The notes under the pieces: model-generated
Told to the model about the DNA's origin: nothing
Database searches by the model: none
Seen by the model: the letters and a program-made list of their open reading frames with translations, nothing else
Position numbers and translations under genes: made by a program
Part shown: positions 33,467 to 44,400 of the stretch, in pieces
Layout: every line of letters begins with the position of its first letter
Position numbering within the stretch: the stretch's first letter is position 1
From: Flavobacterium ammonificans
GTDB taxonomy: Bacteria > Bacteroidota > Bacteroidia > Flavobacteriales > Flavobacteriaceae
Reading direction: 5' to 3'
Length of the DNA stretch: 64,000 nucleotides
Assembly (NCBI RefSeq): GCF_020885975.1
Contig: NZ_AP025183.1
Coordinates: forward strand, 186,001-250,000

Positions 33467-33817
33467 TTAAAAATTCCATTTAATTGTAGAATTTTTAAAT
33501 ATTTCATAAATATAATCTCCTTCTGTTAAAAGAATAAAGAGTAGGTAAATTACTAAAAAAACAACTGGGTAAACTACCGAATTTCTTAACCAACTTGTCT
33601 CGCCTTCAATATGCATAAAAGCCCATACAATATAATATGCTTTAAAAATTGTTAATGCATAGAATATCCAGTTCAATAAATTCATTCCTAAAACATTATT
33701 CATAAAAAGTGAATCTGGTTTTAGTATCCCTAAAATTACTTCAACTATAGTTACAAGTGAAAGAATTCCGAAAACTTTCCAAATTCTAGCTGTATTTGAT
33801 ACGTGATCGTGTGACAT
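33467..33817 (-). CDS. Cytochrome c oxidase subunit IV family protein
   Basis: 116 aa, three hydrophobic helices, with the family pattern NWIFYALTIFKAYYIVWAF. It is a small accessory subunit of a heme-copper oxidase in the inner membrane. It follows the large subunit III gene by 18 bases and precedes the intra-cluster terminator. Confidence 0.88.
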   Translation of the reverse strand: MSHDHVSNTARIWKVFGILSLVTIVEVILGILKPDSLFMNNVLGMNLLNWIFYALTIFKAYYIVWAFMHIEGETSWLRNSVVYPVVFLVIYLLFILLTEGDYIYEIFKNSTIKWNF

Positions 33818-33835
33818 TGTTATTGTTATTAAAAA

Positions 33836-34813
33836 TTAAACAAGGTAAAATACTGTAAATACAAACACCCAAACTAAATCAACAAAGTGCCAATATAAAC
33901 CTACTTTCTCTACCATTTCGTAACTTTTTCTCTTTTCATAAGTTCCTAATAAAACATTAAAAAAGATAATAATGTTAATTATAACTCCAGAAAATACGTG
34001 GAAACCGTGGAAACCAGTAATGAAAAAGAAGAAATCAGCAAATAACTTACTTCCATATTCATTACGAATAAGGTTAGCTCCTTCCACTACATAAGTAGCA
34101 TCTTTAAGTCTAGCTATAGATTCTTGACGTGATAAAACTTCTTTCTTTTTTTCTTTTGTAATAGTCTCCGTTCTAATCAATAAATCTGGATGAGCTTCAA
34201 AACCAGCTTGAACTTCAGCCACAGAATAAGAAGGCAATGTAGGCTCTTCCATAAACCATTTGGCTTTGTTTCTAGTTAATTGCTCTCTTTCTTCAGGAAG
34301 TGTAACGGCAAAATCTGCTAAAGCAACTCTATGCCCATCTTTATCCACAAATTGAAGAATACTTCCTCCTTTAGTTTCAACTGCACCGTATTCACCTTTA
34401 ATAAAATTTTTCCATTCCCAAGCTTGAGAACCAACGAAAATTAAACCTCCAATAATGGTAAGAAACATATAAATTGTCACTTTCTTTTTGTTCAATTGAT
34501 GTCCAGCATCTACGGCCAAAACCATTGTAACAGAAGAAAATATTAATATGAACGTCATTAACGCAACATAATACATAGGAGCAGTAACTCCATGTAAAAA
34601 AGGAAAGTGTGTAAACACCTCATCAGCCAAAGGCCATGTTTCAATAAACTTAAATCTTGAAAAACCATAAGCTGCTAAAAATCCAGAGAAAGTCAAGGCA
34701 TCTGATACGATAAAAAACCACATCATTAATTTACCATAACTTGCTCCCATTGGCTCATTTCCGCCTCCCCAAGTTTTTTCTTCACTGTTTGCAGTAGTAA
34801 CTGTCGCTCCCAT
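33836..34813 (-). CDS. Cytochrome c oxidase subunit III, long form
   Basis: 325 aa with the subunit III signatures FHGFHVFSG and YWHFVDLVWVFVF near the C terminus. Between helices about 4 and 5 lies a hydrophilic insert of ~115 residues (around residues 140-250) rich in Glu and Lys, absent from the short paralogue and from standard subunit III. Inner membrane. It is the second of two subunit III genes in the cluster; subunits I and II are not in the window. Confidence 0.92.
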   Translation of the reverse strand: MGATVTTANSEEKTWGGGNEPMGASYGKLMMWFFIVSDALTFSGFLAAYGFSRFKFIETWPLADEVFTHFPFLHGVTAPMYYVALMTFILIFSSVTMVLAVDAGHQLNKKKVTIYMFLTIIGGLIFVGSQAWEWKNFIKGEYGAVETKGGSILQFVDKDGHRVALADFAVTLPEEREQLTRNKAKWFMEEPTLPSYSVAEVQAGFEAHPDLLIRTETITKEKKKEVLSRQESIARLKDATYVVEGANLIRNEYGSKLFADFFFFITGFHGFHVFSGVIINIIIFFNVLLGTYEKRKSYEMVEKVGLYWHFVDLVWVFVFTVFYLV

Positions 34814-34856
34814 AAAAGTTAATTCGTTAAAAAGTTTTCAAATTTACGTTTTTTTC

Positions 34857-35438
34857 TTATTTAAAGAAAAATAAAAATAAAAATAAATAAACCCACAGAA
34901 CATCAAGAAAGTGCCAATACATCGCACCTAGTTCAATTCCAATAGTTTGAGTTGAATTGTATTTTTGTTTAAAATGATTATAAATTATAATTAAAAGTGA
35001 AATAATCCCTCCAGCCAAGTGCAACAAATGGACTAAAGTTACTATGTAAAGGAAAGTTGTAGTTATTGAACTAGCTTGTCCAGTAAAATAATAACCCTCA
35101 GCAATAATTTGATTAAATCCCAAAAACTGAAGTCCCACAAAAGAACAACCTAAAAGAAGTGTTAACAATAAGTACATAGATGTCTTACTATTTTGATCTT
35201 TTCTAATTGCTAATTTAGCCAGGTGAAATGTTACACTACAACCAATTATTACCAAAGTACTCCAATAAAAGGCTGTTGGCAATTGAAAGTCTTTCAACCA
35301 GTCAGCTCTTGACTTACTTACAACAAAGGCACTTGTAATTCCAGCAAACATCATTGTCATACTTGCCATAGCAAATAATAAAATTAGTTTGGCAGATCGT
35401 TCTTTTCGTTTTTTTTCTTCTAAAACTGATAATTCCAT
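34857..35438 (-). CDS. Cytochrome c oxidase subunit III, short form
   Basis: 193 aa, five membrane helices, signature YWHFLDVLWVYLF at the C terminus and HLLHLAGG earlier. It is the compact type of subunit III. The start lies 3 bases after the heme O synthase stop, indicating one transcript. Its paralogue with a long insert follows. Confidence 0.92.
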   Translation of the reverse strand: MELSVLEEKKRKERSAKLILLFAMASMTMMFAGITSAFVVSKSRADWLKDFQLPTAFYWSTLVIIGCSVTFHLAKLAIRKDQNSKTSMYLLLTLLLGCSFVGLQFLGFNQIIAEGYYFTGQASSITTTFLYIVTLVHLLHLAGGIISLLIIIYNHFKQKYNSTQTIGIELGAMYWHFLDVLWVYLFLFLFFFK

Positions 35439-35441
35439 AAT

Positions 35442-36332
35442 TTATCTTAAAAATTTATCTACTATATAAACCAATTGTAATAACGTAATATAGGCAACAC
35501 TTACTAACATTAATGTTCTTGCTGATTTTGGGGTTCGTAATTGATACAAACGTATTGCGTAAACTAACATCCAAATACCTAATAAAAAAACAAATAATGC
35601 GGCCCAAGGGGTTAAATACAATTGCCCTGTAAAACCTAGAACAGGTAATAATGAAGCTATAATTAACCAAACCGTATACAAAATTATTTGAAGTGCAGTT
35701 CCTTTATCTTTTTTCCCTGTAGGCAACATAAAAATGGACGCTTTCTCATAATCTTCATATAAGAACCAACCAATAGCCCAAAAATGAGGGAATTGCCAAA
35801 AAAACTGAATCAAAAAAAGTGTTCCTGCTTCTATACCAAATTCACCCGATGCAGCTACCCAGCCTAACATAAAAGGAATAGCTCCTGGAAATGCACCAAC
35901 GAAAACTGATAATGAAGTAACCGTCTTCAATGGGGTATATAAACTAGTATATAAAAATATCGAAATAGCACCAAACATGGCTGTTTTCGGATTAATTGTA
36001 TACAATAAAATAATACCAATAATAGTCAGCAAAAGAGCTATTGCAACAGCAACATTAGAACTCATTCTTCCTGCGGGAATAGGTCTATTTTTTGTCCTAT
36101 CCATTAACGCATCAATATCTTTTTCAATCACTTGATTAAATGCGTTAGACGCACCTACCATACAATACCCACCGGCTGCTAGTTTCAACAAAACAAAAAA
36201 ATCTGAAGTGTGAAATTCTGGCAAACCAAGAACAAAACCAGCTATTGATGAGAAAACAACACTCACTGCAAGACCGGCTTTCGTGATCGCTTTGAAATCT
36301 AAATAAACGGATTTAATTGTAATGGTACTCAA
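35442..36332 (-). CDS. cyoE: Heme O synthase (protoheme IX farnesyltransferase)
   Basis: 296 aa UbiA-family prenyltransferase with about eight to nine helices. The allylic diphosphate-binding motif is NQVIEKDIDALMDRT with NRPIPAGR next to it. It converts heme B to heme O, the precursor of heme A/O in terminal oxidases, and leads the oxidase transcript (also called ctaB). A Crp/Fnr-type palindrome sits 41-56 bases upstream of the start. Confidence 0.95.
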   Translation of the reverse strand: MSTITIKSVYLDFKAITKAGLAVSVVFSSIAGFVLGLPEFHTSDFFVLLKLAAGGYCMVGASNAFNQVIEKDIDALMDRTKNRPIPAGRMSSNVAVAIALLLTIIGIILLYTINPKTAMFGAISIFLYTSLYTPLKTVTSLSVFVGAFPGAIPFMLGWVAASGEFGIEAGTLFLIQFFWQFPHFWAIGWFLYEDYEKASIFMLPTGKKDKGTALQIILYTVWLIIASLLPVLGFTGQLYLTPWAALFVFLLGIWMLVYAIRLYQLRTPKSARTLMLVSVAYITLLQLVYIVDKFLR

Positions 36333-36372
36333 TGTTTGTTGTATAAATCAGGCGCGAAGATACAAATTAGAT

Positions 36373-36388
36373 TGTGAAATAAATCACA
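36373..36388. promoter_or_regulatory. Crp/Fnr-family-type operator upstream of the oxidase genes
   Basis: TGTGA-AATAAA-TCACA is a perfect match to the TGTGA-N6-TCACA palindrome bound by Crp/Fnr/HcpR-type regulators. It lies in the 93-base gap between the MFS stop and the heme O synthase start. A TAATTTG near -7 element (minus strand 36369-36363) is 3 bases further towards the gene. The regulator is not in the window. Confidence 0.55.
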
Positions 36389-36425
36389 TCTATTTTAGAT
36401 TTATACGTTAAAAAAAACAAAATAT

Positions 36426-37565
36426 TTAGTCGGTAGATTTATCAAATGTGATATATAAATAAGCACTCAATAGCACTATTACTAACTCAAAAAAAATCAA
36501 GGCTTGGATAATGCCTATCCAATCGGCTAAATACCCTAAAAATATTGCAGGAATGCCAAATCCAATATATCCAAAAAACATGTATCCTGATATCGATCTT
36601 GCTTTTTGAACACCTCCTAAATGAGCAATAATAGCCAACCCGCCTTGGTAACTAAACCCGTATGCAGCCGACCCAATTAATGCAGTTCCGGTCAGCACAA
36701 TAGCCAATTGCCCTAAGTAGCAACCTAGAATAACCAAGCTAAAACCAAGTGGAATTAGTAAAAACCCAAGTTTCAAACTTGTTTTGGGTTGAAAATATTT
36801 TCGAACAAAAGGTTGTAAAAAAGCACCAGTCCAATTAATTAAAACCAAACAAAATCCCGCATAAGGAGTAAGATTAAATAAAGCTAATTGAGATGGAATT
36901 ATAGCAATTACGACTCCCGTACTAGCCCAGCAAATGGCAATAGATAAATTTACCGGAAAATAACCTTTTGGAAAATAAGGCAATCGAACTAAAGAGCCGC
37001 CTATTGGCGGAATAGCAGGAAGAAAAAATGCAAGGATTATCCCAATAGCCGTAATGAAAAGCGCTATAAAATAGGTAATTGGCGTAAGTGAAAAATGAAT
37101 TAGTAAAGCGATACTTGTCATGAATGCCCCACCGCTAAATCCTATTGCAGTTGCCATAGAAGTAGCATTAGCTGCTTTCACAGAGCTTTTGGGGTCTGTT
37201 TTCAATAGTTCTGCAATATACGCTGTTCCTGTGCCCATACTCAAAGCCAAAGCTACTCCTTGAAAAAATCGAGAGAAGATCAATGCTATTACTGACGGAA
37301 AAATTGTAATTATCAAAGTAGAACAAAATGCCAAAACCAAACTAAACAACAAAACCGGTTTCCGACCTAATTTATCCGAAATACCTCCTAAAAAAATATA
37401 ACAGGGTAACATCCCTAAAATATAAGTTGCTAAAACTAGGGAGGTTTGTCCATTATTTAATCCGTCATTTTCAGCATACGGTCTAAAAAGAGGCATGGCT
37501 ATATTGACCGCCAAGGTGATTAAGAAAAGTGAAAACGAAACAATTGATTTTGGATGAATTTTCAT
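36426..37565 (-). CDS. MFS transporter (drug/metabolite exporter type)
   Basis: 379 aa from ATG 37565; a longer start at 37589 adds eight residues and runs into the vanZ stop and terminator. Twelve membrane helices; motif A is GGISDKLGRKP between helices 2 and 3, and GVALALSMGTGTAYIAE resembles the YnfM-like subgroup. The substrate is unknown. It lies after the vanZ terminator, so it may have its own weak expression or depend on read-through. Confidence 0.88.
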   Translation of the reverse strand: MKIHPKSIVSFSLFLITLAVNIAMPLFRPYAENDGLNNGQTSLVLATYILGMLPCYIFLGGISDKLGRKPVLLFSLVLAFCSTLIITIFPSVIALIFSRFFQGVALALSMGTGTAYIAELLKTDPKSSVKAANATSMATAIGFSGGAFMTSIALLIHFSLTPITYFIALFITAIGIILAFFLPAIPPIGGSLVRLPYFPKGYFPVNLSIAICWASTGVVIAIIPSQLALFNLTPYAGFCLVLINWTGAFLQPFVRKYFQPKTSLKLGFLLIPLGFSLVILGCYLGQLAIVLTGTALIGSAAYGFSYQGGLAIIAHLGGVQKARSISGYMFFGYIGFGIPAIFLGYLADWIGIIQALIFFELVIVLLSAYLYITFDKSTD

Positions 37566-37579
37566 TTTATAAATACTAA

Positions 37580-37605
37580 AAAATCCCACTTAAAAGCGGG
37601 ATTTT
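37580..37605 (-). terminator. Terminator after vanZ
   Basis: AAAATCCC (37580-37587) pairs with GGGATTTT (37598-37605). On the minus strand a T-rich stretch follows. It overlaps the vanZ stop codon. Confidence 0.7.
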
Positions 37606-37997
37606 ATATCGGATGAATTTTGAATATATTTTGAACGCTTACCAACAGTTATAAATACAAAAGCAAGTATTGAGCCAACAAAATTTGCCATTATATCATA
37701 AATATCTCCGCTTCGTGTCAAAGTTATTTTAGTTTGTAAAATTTCAATTACTATTCCAAATAATAATGAAAGTACGACTGAAATAAAAAGAAGTTTCTGT
37801 TGATTACTTTTCTTAACTTGTTTTTCAAAAAACAAATACCAAAGCACTGTAAATACAAAATGAAAAAATGAATGCGCTATTTTATCTAAATGTGGAATCG
37901 AAACAGTTGGAATATCACTAGAAGGTGTTAAACACAAATAACTAACTAGGAAGGACCAAAATAATGCAATCCAAAAAAAATAATTTTTAAGCACCAA
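37590..37997 (-). CDS. VanZ family membrane protein
   Basis: 135 aa, about four helices, with the VanZ-like patterns [17 protein letters not shown] and [21 protein letters not shown]. The family is named after a teicoplanin-resistance protein, but most members, including this genomic type, have unknown function. Its start overlaps the gcvH stop by 11 bases, so translation is probably coupled. Confidence 0.9.
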   Translation of the reverse strand: MVLKNYFFWIALFWSFLVSYLCLTPSSDIPTVSIPHLDKIAHSFFHFVFTVLWYLFFEKQVKKSNQQKLLFISVVLSLLFGIVIEILQTKITLTRSGDIYDIMANFVGSILAFVFITVGKRSKYIQNSSDIKSRF

Positions 37998-38367
37998 TTA
38001 AATCTTTGTAAGAATCACTAGTAAGCAACGTATCTAATTCAGTCATGTCAGAAATTTTCACTTTAATCATCCAACCCGCTCCATAGGGATCTGAATTAAC
38101 ACTCTCAGGTGCGCTCTCCAATGCATCGTTGAACTCAATAATTTCTCCAGAAACAGGTAAAAATAAATCAGAGACTGTTTTTACAGCTTCAACCGTACCA
38201 AATACCTCATCTTTTGCTAAAGTTTGATCCAAACTTTCTACTTCAACATAAACTATGTCTCCTAATTCTTTTTGAGCAAAATCAGTAATTCCAACTGTTG
38301 CAACATCTCCATCGATGCTAACCCACTCGTGATCTTTTGTATACTTTAAATGTACTGGTATATTCAT
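37987..38367 (-). CDS. gcvH: Glycine cleavage system H protein
   Basis: 126 aa lipoyl-carrier protein that shuttles the aminomethyl group between the P and T proteins. The lipoylated Lys63 sits in [11 protein letters not shown]. Cytosolic. It stands between sprA and vanZ, apart from gcvP and gcvT, an arrangement I regard as normal in flavobacteria. Confidence 0.96.
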   Translation of the reverse strand: MNIPVHLKYTKDHEWVSIDGDVATVGITDFAQKELGDIVYVEVESLDQTLAKDEVFGTVEAVKTVSDLFLPVSGEIIEFNDALESAPESVNSDPYGAGWMIKVKISDMTELDTLLTSDSYKDLIGA

Positions 38368-38400
38368 AATAGTATTAAATTGTTTATTTTTTAACTAAAA

Positions 38401-38408
38401 CAAAGGTA
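38401..38408 (-). promoter_or_regulatory. Candidate -7 element for gcvH-vanZ
   Basis: Minus-strand TACCTTTG fits TAnnTTTG, 34 bases before the gcvH start. No -33 TTG at proper distance. Confidence 0.4.
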
Positions 38409-38443
38409 ACATCTTCATTGGAAAATTAAATTAATTTTTCAAT

Positions 38444-41400
38444 TTAATTTCCAAAATTGTATCGTAATGTAAACCCAGATCGAATATTGGTTAGTGGAAA
38501 TGTTGTTGAAACCACGGCTTGTGAAAATGAATGATCATAATAAAAAATAGCCGTTAAGTTTTTACTCAAAACATAATCCGCAGTTAATCTTAATGTCCAA
38601 ATATTCTGCCCTGCTGCTAACTGGTTTTTATCATAATCTAAATACCTCACGATAGTTTGATTATCTCGTAATGAAAAATCAGCTCTTAGATTGATGTCGC
38701 TTTTTATAATTCCAGTTGGATTATCCGCTAAACGAGATGAGAAAATAACATCCTTAAAACGGTATCCAAGTCCAATTATATATTCTACCCCTTTAACTTC
38801 GGTTAATAAATTATTGTCAAAACTCATTGACAAAGCTCTATCTTTTTTAACTTCGGTTAGCAACTTAAGCGAGTTTTTTAGTTCAAAATCCATTCGTATT
38901 AGCGGACTAAATTGTTCCACTAAATTAACGTTGGACATAATTGTTGCATTAAAAAAATTATTGTTCTTATCCAATCCATTTGGATCCTTATCGTATTCAA
39001 AATTGGATCGAAATGCATTTATGGTATAAGATGCTCTATAATTATGTTGTAAAGAAACCCGTCTGAAGATTTTCTTGAAAAATTCGTAACGCATAAATCC
39101 ATTATACTTTAACGACCAGTTAGGTAAAGGGATATTTTTAAATATTCCAAGTGAGGAATCAGAGGCACTACTTCCAGAATAAGCAGCAATAAATGCTGGC
39201 AATAAAACTGCTTGGTTATTTTTACCATAGCCCAATGGAAATCCGTCAGGATCAATGTTAATTGGGTTTGTAATATCAATACCTCTTTCAGTTGCTAAGC
39301 GATTGGCCACTATTAATCGGTTTTCTCTAAAATCATTAAATGCATCAGATGAAATAGCGTCAGTTGTAGAAAAAGACGTTTTAATTAGTACTGTAGAAAT
39401 AGAAAAAATTCCGGTATTAAAAGGAGATCGAGAGTTATAGACTCCTCTATCCACATCAAATTGCTCAGTAAAATTAGATGAATACGATCGGTCTAAACTT
39501 AAATCAATTTTTAAATCGGGTAAAACATCCATATTGGCTGTTGCTTTAAAAATTTTATTTTGAACTTGAGTAAAATTTTGATTGAATTCTGGATAATTAG
39601 TAAGCCAACCGTTTTTTGCAGCTTCAAAACGAATATCATCTTGACTTCCAAAGACAAAACCCAATGAAGGTCGAGTAGTTCCAAAAAAACCAATACCTGG
39701 AGTATAACCTGGTAAAACCGTTCCGCTGTTAACGGTGTAATTCATTTGAACATTTTTTAAACTTGTCAAGACTCCTATCAATCCATCCATAAAAGCATTT
39801 TCTTTACTTTGTTGCGCTGCAGGTGCCTTAACAATTTTCTCCCCTGGCTTTGGTGGTCCTGATCTCGGACGTGCATTGGAAACCCCTTTAGATTTTGTAA
39901 GACCTAAATACTTATAGAGCGTTTCCATATTGAATGTTGTATTTAGGGTGTTGGAACTAGCATTTTGAATGGTGTTCCCCAAATTAAAAGTAGCTCCGTC
40001 TATTTCAATTCTCGACAAAGCCTCCGAGGCACGTTGCCAACTAAAATCAGCCGTATAAGCGTAATTTGCCTTAATGAAACTAAAAAGTGGTATTTTATTG
40101 ATTGGTAATTCGTAATTAATAATCATTTGTTGCATATGCTGATTCGGCGTACCAATATTCCAATAATCATCCCAAACCGTTAGGTCTTCAATTAAGGTAT
40201 TGTCTGGATTCAAATAGCTTTTTACAATATTACCAGATGCTGCTGTGTAATTTAATTTTAGTGATTTTGAAAAATTAAAATTAAAACCGTATTGGTAATT
40301 AAATGCATAGTTTCGTCTAAACAATGGATCTAAACCTATACCCTCAATACCCTCGACTTGTCTAAATTGCTGACGGTTGTATTGTCTGATTATATCGGTA
40401 TTAAAAGAAATATTTGAGGGTAAATAATTAAAGTTAAAGTCTTGCAATAGCTTCCAATAACTACTTTTTTTCATAAAGGAAGCTTTTTTAAATGGCTCTG
40501 CTGGTTTTGAATTAAACGTATATGCAAAATCTACAGAAGTTGATGTTTGCTGGTCAACATAATCCTCAATTTCAAAATCGTGTCGTTGAACTTCATTTAT
40601 TGACTGAGAAAAAGTAAAGTTTTCAATATCGTACAAATGCGCTTTCTTTTCTGAAGCACGCTCTTTACGTACACCAATAAAGTTAATACTAGATCTTTTA
40701 GTATAGTCAATAGCTCTATTTCTAATATTTCGCACACTAGCTTCATTTGGCGTATTATCAATCAACTGATTTAATCGGATATCTTGATTAAAAGGATCGT
40801 ATTCAGGAGTAATAATTTCTTCCCCAACAGCATAATTAAACGGTAAATTGATTCCCCAAGTTTTCGGCAGTAATTTTCCTAGATTAAAATTAGAGACAAT
40901 TGCGTACTGTAACATATCTTCACGTAATCGCTGATTAGGCCCTTGTTCTAAATTACCAAAACCAATTGTACTTTTCCTACCTGAAGCAGAAACTGTTGCA
41001 AAATCAGCCATATTGGAATCGATGTTTAGAATGGCTGCCATACCGCCTTTATTATCCATATCGGACAAGCGTAATTCATTAAACCAAACTTCACCTTTAA
41101 TACGTCGGCTATCTTCATTGCTTTTTACACCAACCATTAAGGTTCTGACCAACCCAAAGTTGGGATTTCCTTTAATTCCTAATCGTAGTTTATTCGTTTT
41201 ATTACTTAATCTAGGGTCTAATTCATCCTCAGTTTGATAATAAATTCCGTCCAATGGTAAGGTGGTCGGATCAATATTCATATATTGAATTTTTAACTTA
41301 GTCAAAAGCTCTAGTGCTAAATCTATTTCGTTTTCTTCAGGCCAAACTGCTTCTGGACTTGAAGGCGCACAATTTGAATTTGTTGACGAAGAAGGTAATG

Positions 41401-44400
41401 TAACTTTTAACGGAATTTCAATTTGATAGAAATTTTGAGTGAAATCATTTCCTATTCGAATAAAACCTATCATTTGATTGTCCCTAATTGCAATTTCATT
41501 TGGTAATGATTCAGCGTGTAAAAACATTTTCAACTTGTTAAATTGACGCATGTCCACACTTACATTTTTAAATACCGCTCTAGCGTCCCCGGTTTCTAGT
41601 CCGTCACCACCTATTCGCAACGATAGCGATTGTTCGTCTTGATTAATTATAGTATTATTGTTGAATAATTGTTCTCTTACAACTCCTGGAGGCGTAACAT
41701 AATTAATTGGACATCTTTCATTATTCTGTTGTAAATTAACTGCCAATACATCCAATTCTGTTCTATCGTCATCTACATTTGTATCTCTTAAATCAAGGGT
41801 GTTTGTAAAACGTCTCCACTCTCCCCTCACGAGATCTAAGGCTCCAAATCGAACTGTTAACGGAGATGAAAATTCAGTCATAAACATCCTCATAAAACGA
41901 ATCGATCGAAAGTCAGAAATATTTCCAATTGTGTTTTGGGGTTGCGTTACTGGAATTTTAAATTGAATCCATCTTGCTTGAGTTGACTCTCCATTTGGTA
42001 ATTCAACCTCAGTATTTCTAATATCGGTAATGTAATTTTCGCCTATTTGCATGTTAGGCTTCATATCAATTCCGTATTCGTAATAGGCGTTGATAGTATT
42101 CATGGTATTGTCTCTGTTGATGTCTTCAGCATCTGGAAAAGTAGTTGCTCCTCTATTGGGCGTATCGATTGAAACTGCAGAATTTCCATCTGTTCCATTG
42201 TAATTTTTGTATCGCTCGATTACGTCACCTGAAGAATTCAAATAAAAATTATAATCATCCGCAGCCGGGTCGGTTTCTGTTGCATAATTAGAATAAACCG
42301 TTGCCTCATCATCATTTTTTAAACCATCTAAACCAATATCTTGATTGAATCTGTTTGTAGGATTACTATCAAAGGTATAAATTAAAGATTGTGATGCTGG
42401 TGCATTTCCCCATATAGGTTTTGGATTAGCTAAAACCTGATCTGGGCCCAATCCATTCTCATACTGTTTTCTACCATCTTTCAAAACATCCTCGGATATC
42501 TCTCCTAAGTTGAAATATATTTTACCAGAATTTGAAATTGGTGTAGCTCCTTCTCCCACATAAGGGTCTAATACCCAAAACTGAATGTATTCTACGTTAG
42601 CCTGCTCAAAATTAGTAGAATTAATAGCTCGCATAATTCCCCCAAAATTAGATTTTGGATCTGCTAGAAAATTGGGATTGTTATTGTAGGGTCCTCTCTC
42701 ATTCGGAAAATAACTTAAGTCCAAAGTATTAATTACTTGGGTTTGGCCTTGAGCAATATCGGTTAATGGAAATAATTCTTGACTAAAAACTCTTCTAGTA
42801 GCATTTAATGACAAATCATCTAAACTCAAACCAGCAGGACGTTGCGTATAAAAAACAGGATCAATTGAATACCATGACAACTTTGCTCTTTTAAATCCAT
42901 AGGACAAATCATTTGCCTTTTCGTTAAAATTATACCTGCTTTCGGCGTCATTTGCAGGTGTTGAAGACAAGGACCAAGCTAGAGGTGATCTCATATCAAT
43001 AGTTGACTGAGATCCTTCAAAATCATCTACATAAATGGTAGACTCTCCTTCAAACCTATCTGCTTGAGGCGTATCTGGCTTTAAAAAGGCAACCTCTCCT
43101 TTTACTGAAATATTAGAAGGAACATCAGTGTCAATATTCGGTAATTTATTGGCTAGACGAGTCAAAAAAGGCACCTCAGCAGAAAAATTAGTGTTGAAAC
43201 CAAAAATGGAATTATTAACCGACTCTTGACCAAAACTTGACTTTTGAGTAAACGGTCTCTCCGTCAACTTTAAAAAAGTAGCTCCTACTAAAAAATTTTC
43301 TGAAATTTTGTGCTCCAAATTAACACCCATGAAACGTCTTGTTTGTTGGCCAAAAACAGAGTTATTTTCCAACGAAACCTCAATTGGAGTATTAGAAGCT
43401 TGGAGGGATGCATCAAGAATTTGCACTCTACCCAATTGGTAATTTACACTGTAATCCACACCCTCTACCAAAAGTCTTCCTCCAGCCGAAACCCTCACTG
43501 AACCTTGTGGGACGTTAAATGCACCGATAGGAATTCCATCACCTGTTGATGATTTAAATCTACCGCGCAATAAAAATTTATTTTTTTCACTGTCTTGTAA
43601 TGCCCCTGCTTGGGTATTGCGATACATGTTTTGAAAAACATATTTCTTTTGATTGGGGTTGTAACTATCAACATCACTGTACCTTTCACCCGATCCTGAA
43701 TTGGATAATTTTTTAAATAAAAGTTCTCCAAATGGCTCTTTAACGGTAAATATTATTCGGCCATTCTGCGCATCTATTGTTAAGCCCGGCATAAAATCAA
43801 AGAAACCATCACCACCAACTTGAGGGTCATTATTGAAATTTAGCTTATCTAAATTAAATACTTTTAACAATGGGGTTTCGGCTATTCTGTCCTCTATTGA
43901 TGGATTTACTGGAAAAGGCGAACCCGCAACAGGAGTTATATAATTTAATGGCGAAGGGTCTGAATATAAAATATTAAACCTGAAATCTTCTTTCTTTAAT
44001 TGATAACCTCCAGGAATTTGATAAATGTTTTTCATCATCAAGTTCCAAATCGGATTTTTTACATTAGTTAAGTTGCTTTTCAACATTTTAAGCACTAAAC
44101 TTTGTGTAATTATAGCTTGTGTTGCAGGAGTATCTCCAACAACAGTAGTTGCATCAATACCATCGTTTCCAAATTCTCCAACTTGATACACTTTATCTCC
44201 AATAGTATATTGGTAAGCTACAGCAAGTACCTCATCATTTGCTAATTTTTGTTGCAGCGATATATAGCCTAACTGCGGATGAAAACTATATTCATTAGGA
44301 TTTAATTTTCTGGCATTCTCTAACTTTGAATAATCTTGACCTTCGCTTACAGTTCCGTTAAAGCCCAAATTTGCTGTCGCCATTTCACGAATATTTGAAT

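Noticed and set aside
36373..36388. The TGTGA/TCACA palindrome as a terminator of the MFS gene
   Set aside because: Only a 5-bp stem and no T tract on the minus strand; the exact Crp/Fnr spacing makes an operator more likely.
37590..37997. VanZ protein as an antibiotic-resistance gene
   Set aside because: No vanHAX genes are nearby and the family is mostly of unknown housekeeping role; the name alone is not evidence.
43495..43731. Various small open frames on either strand within sprA
   Set aside because: They lie wholly inside the well-supported sprA frame and have no recognisable features.
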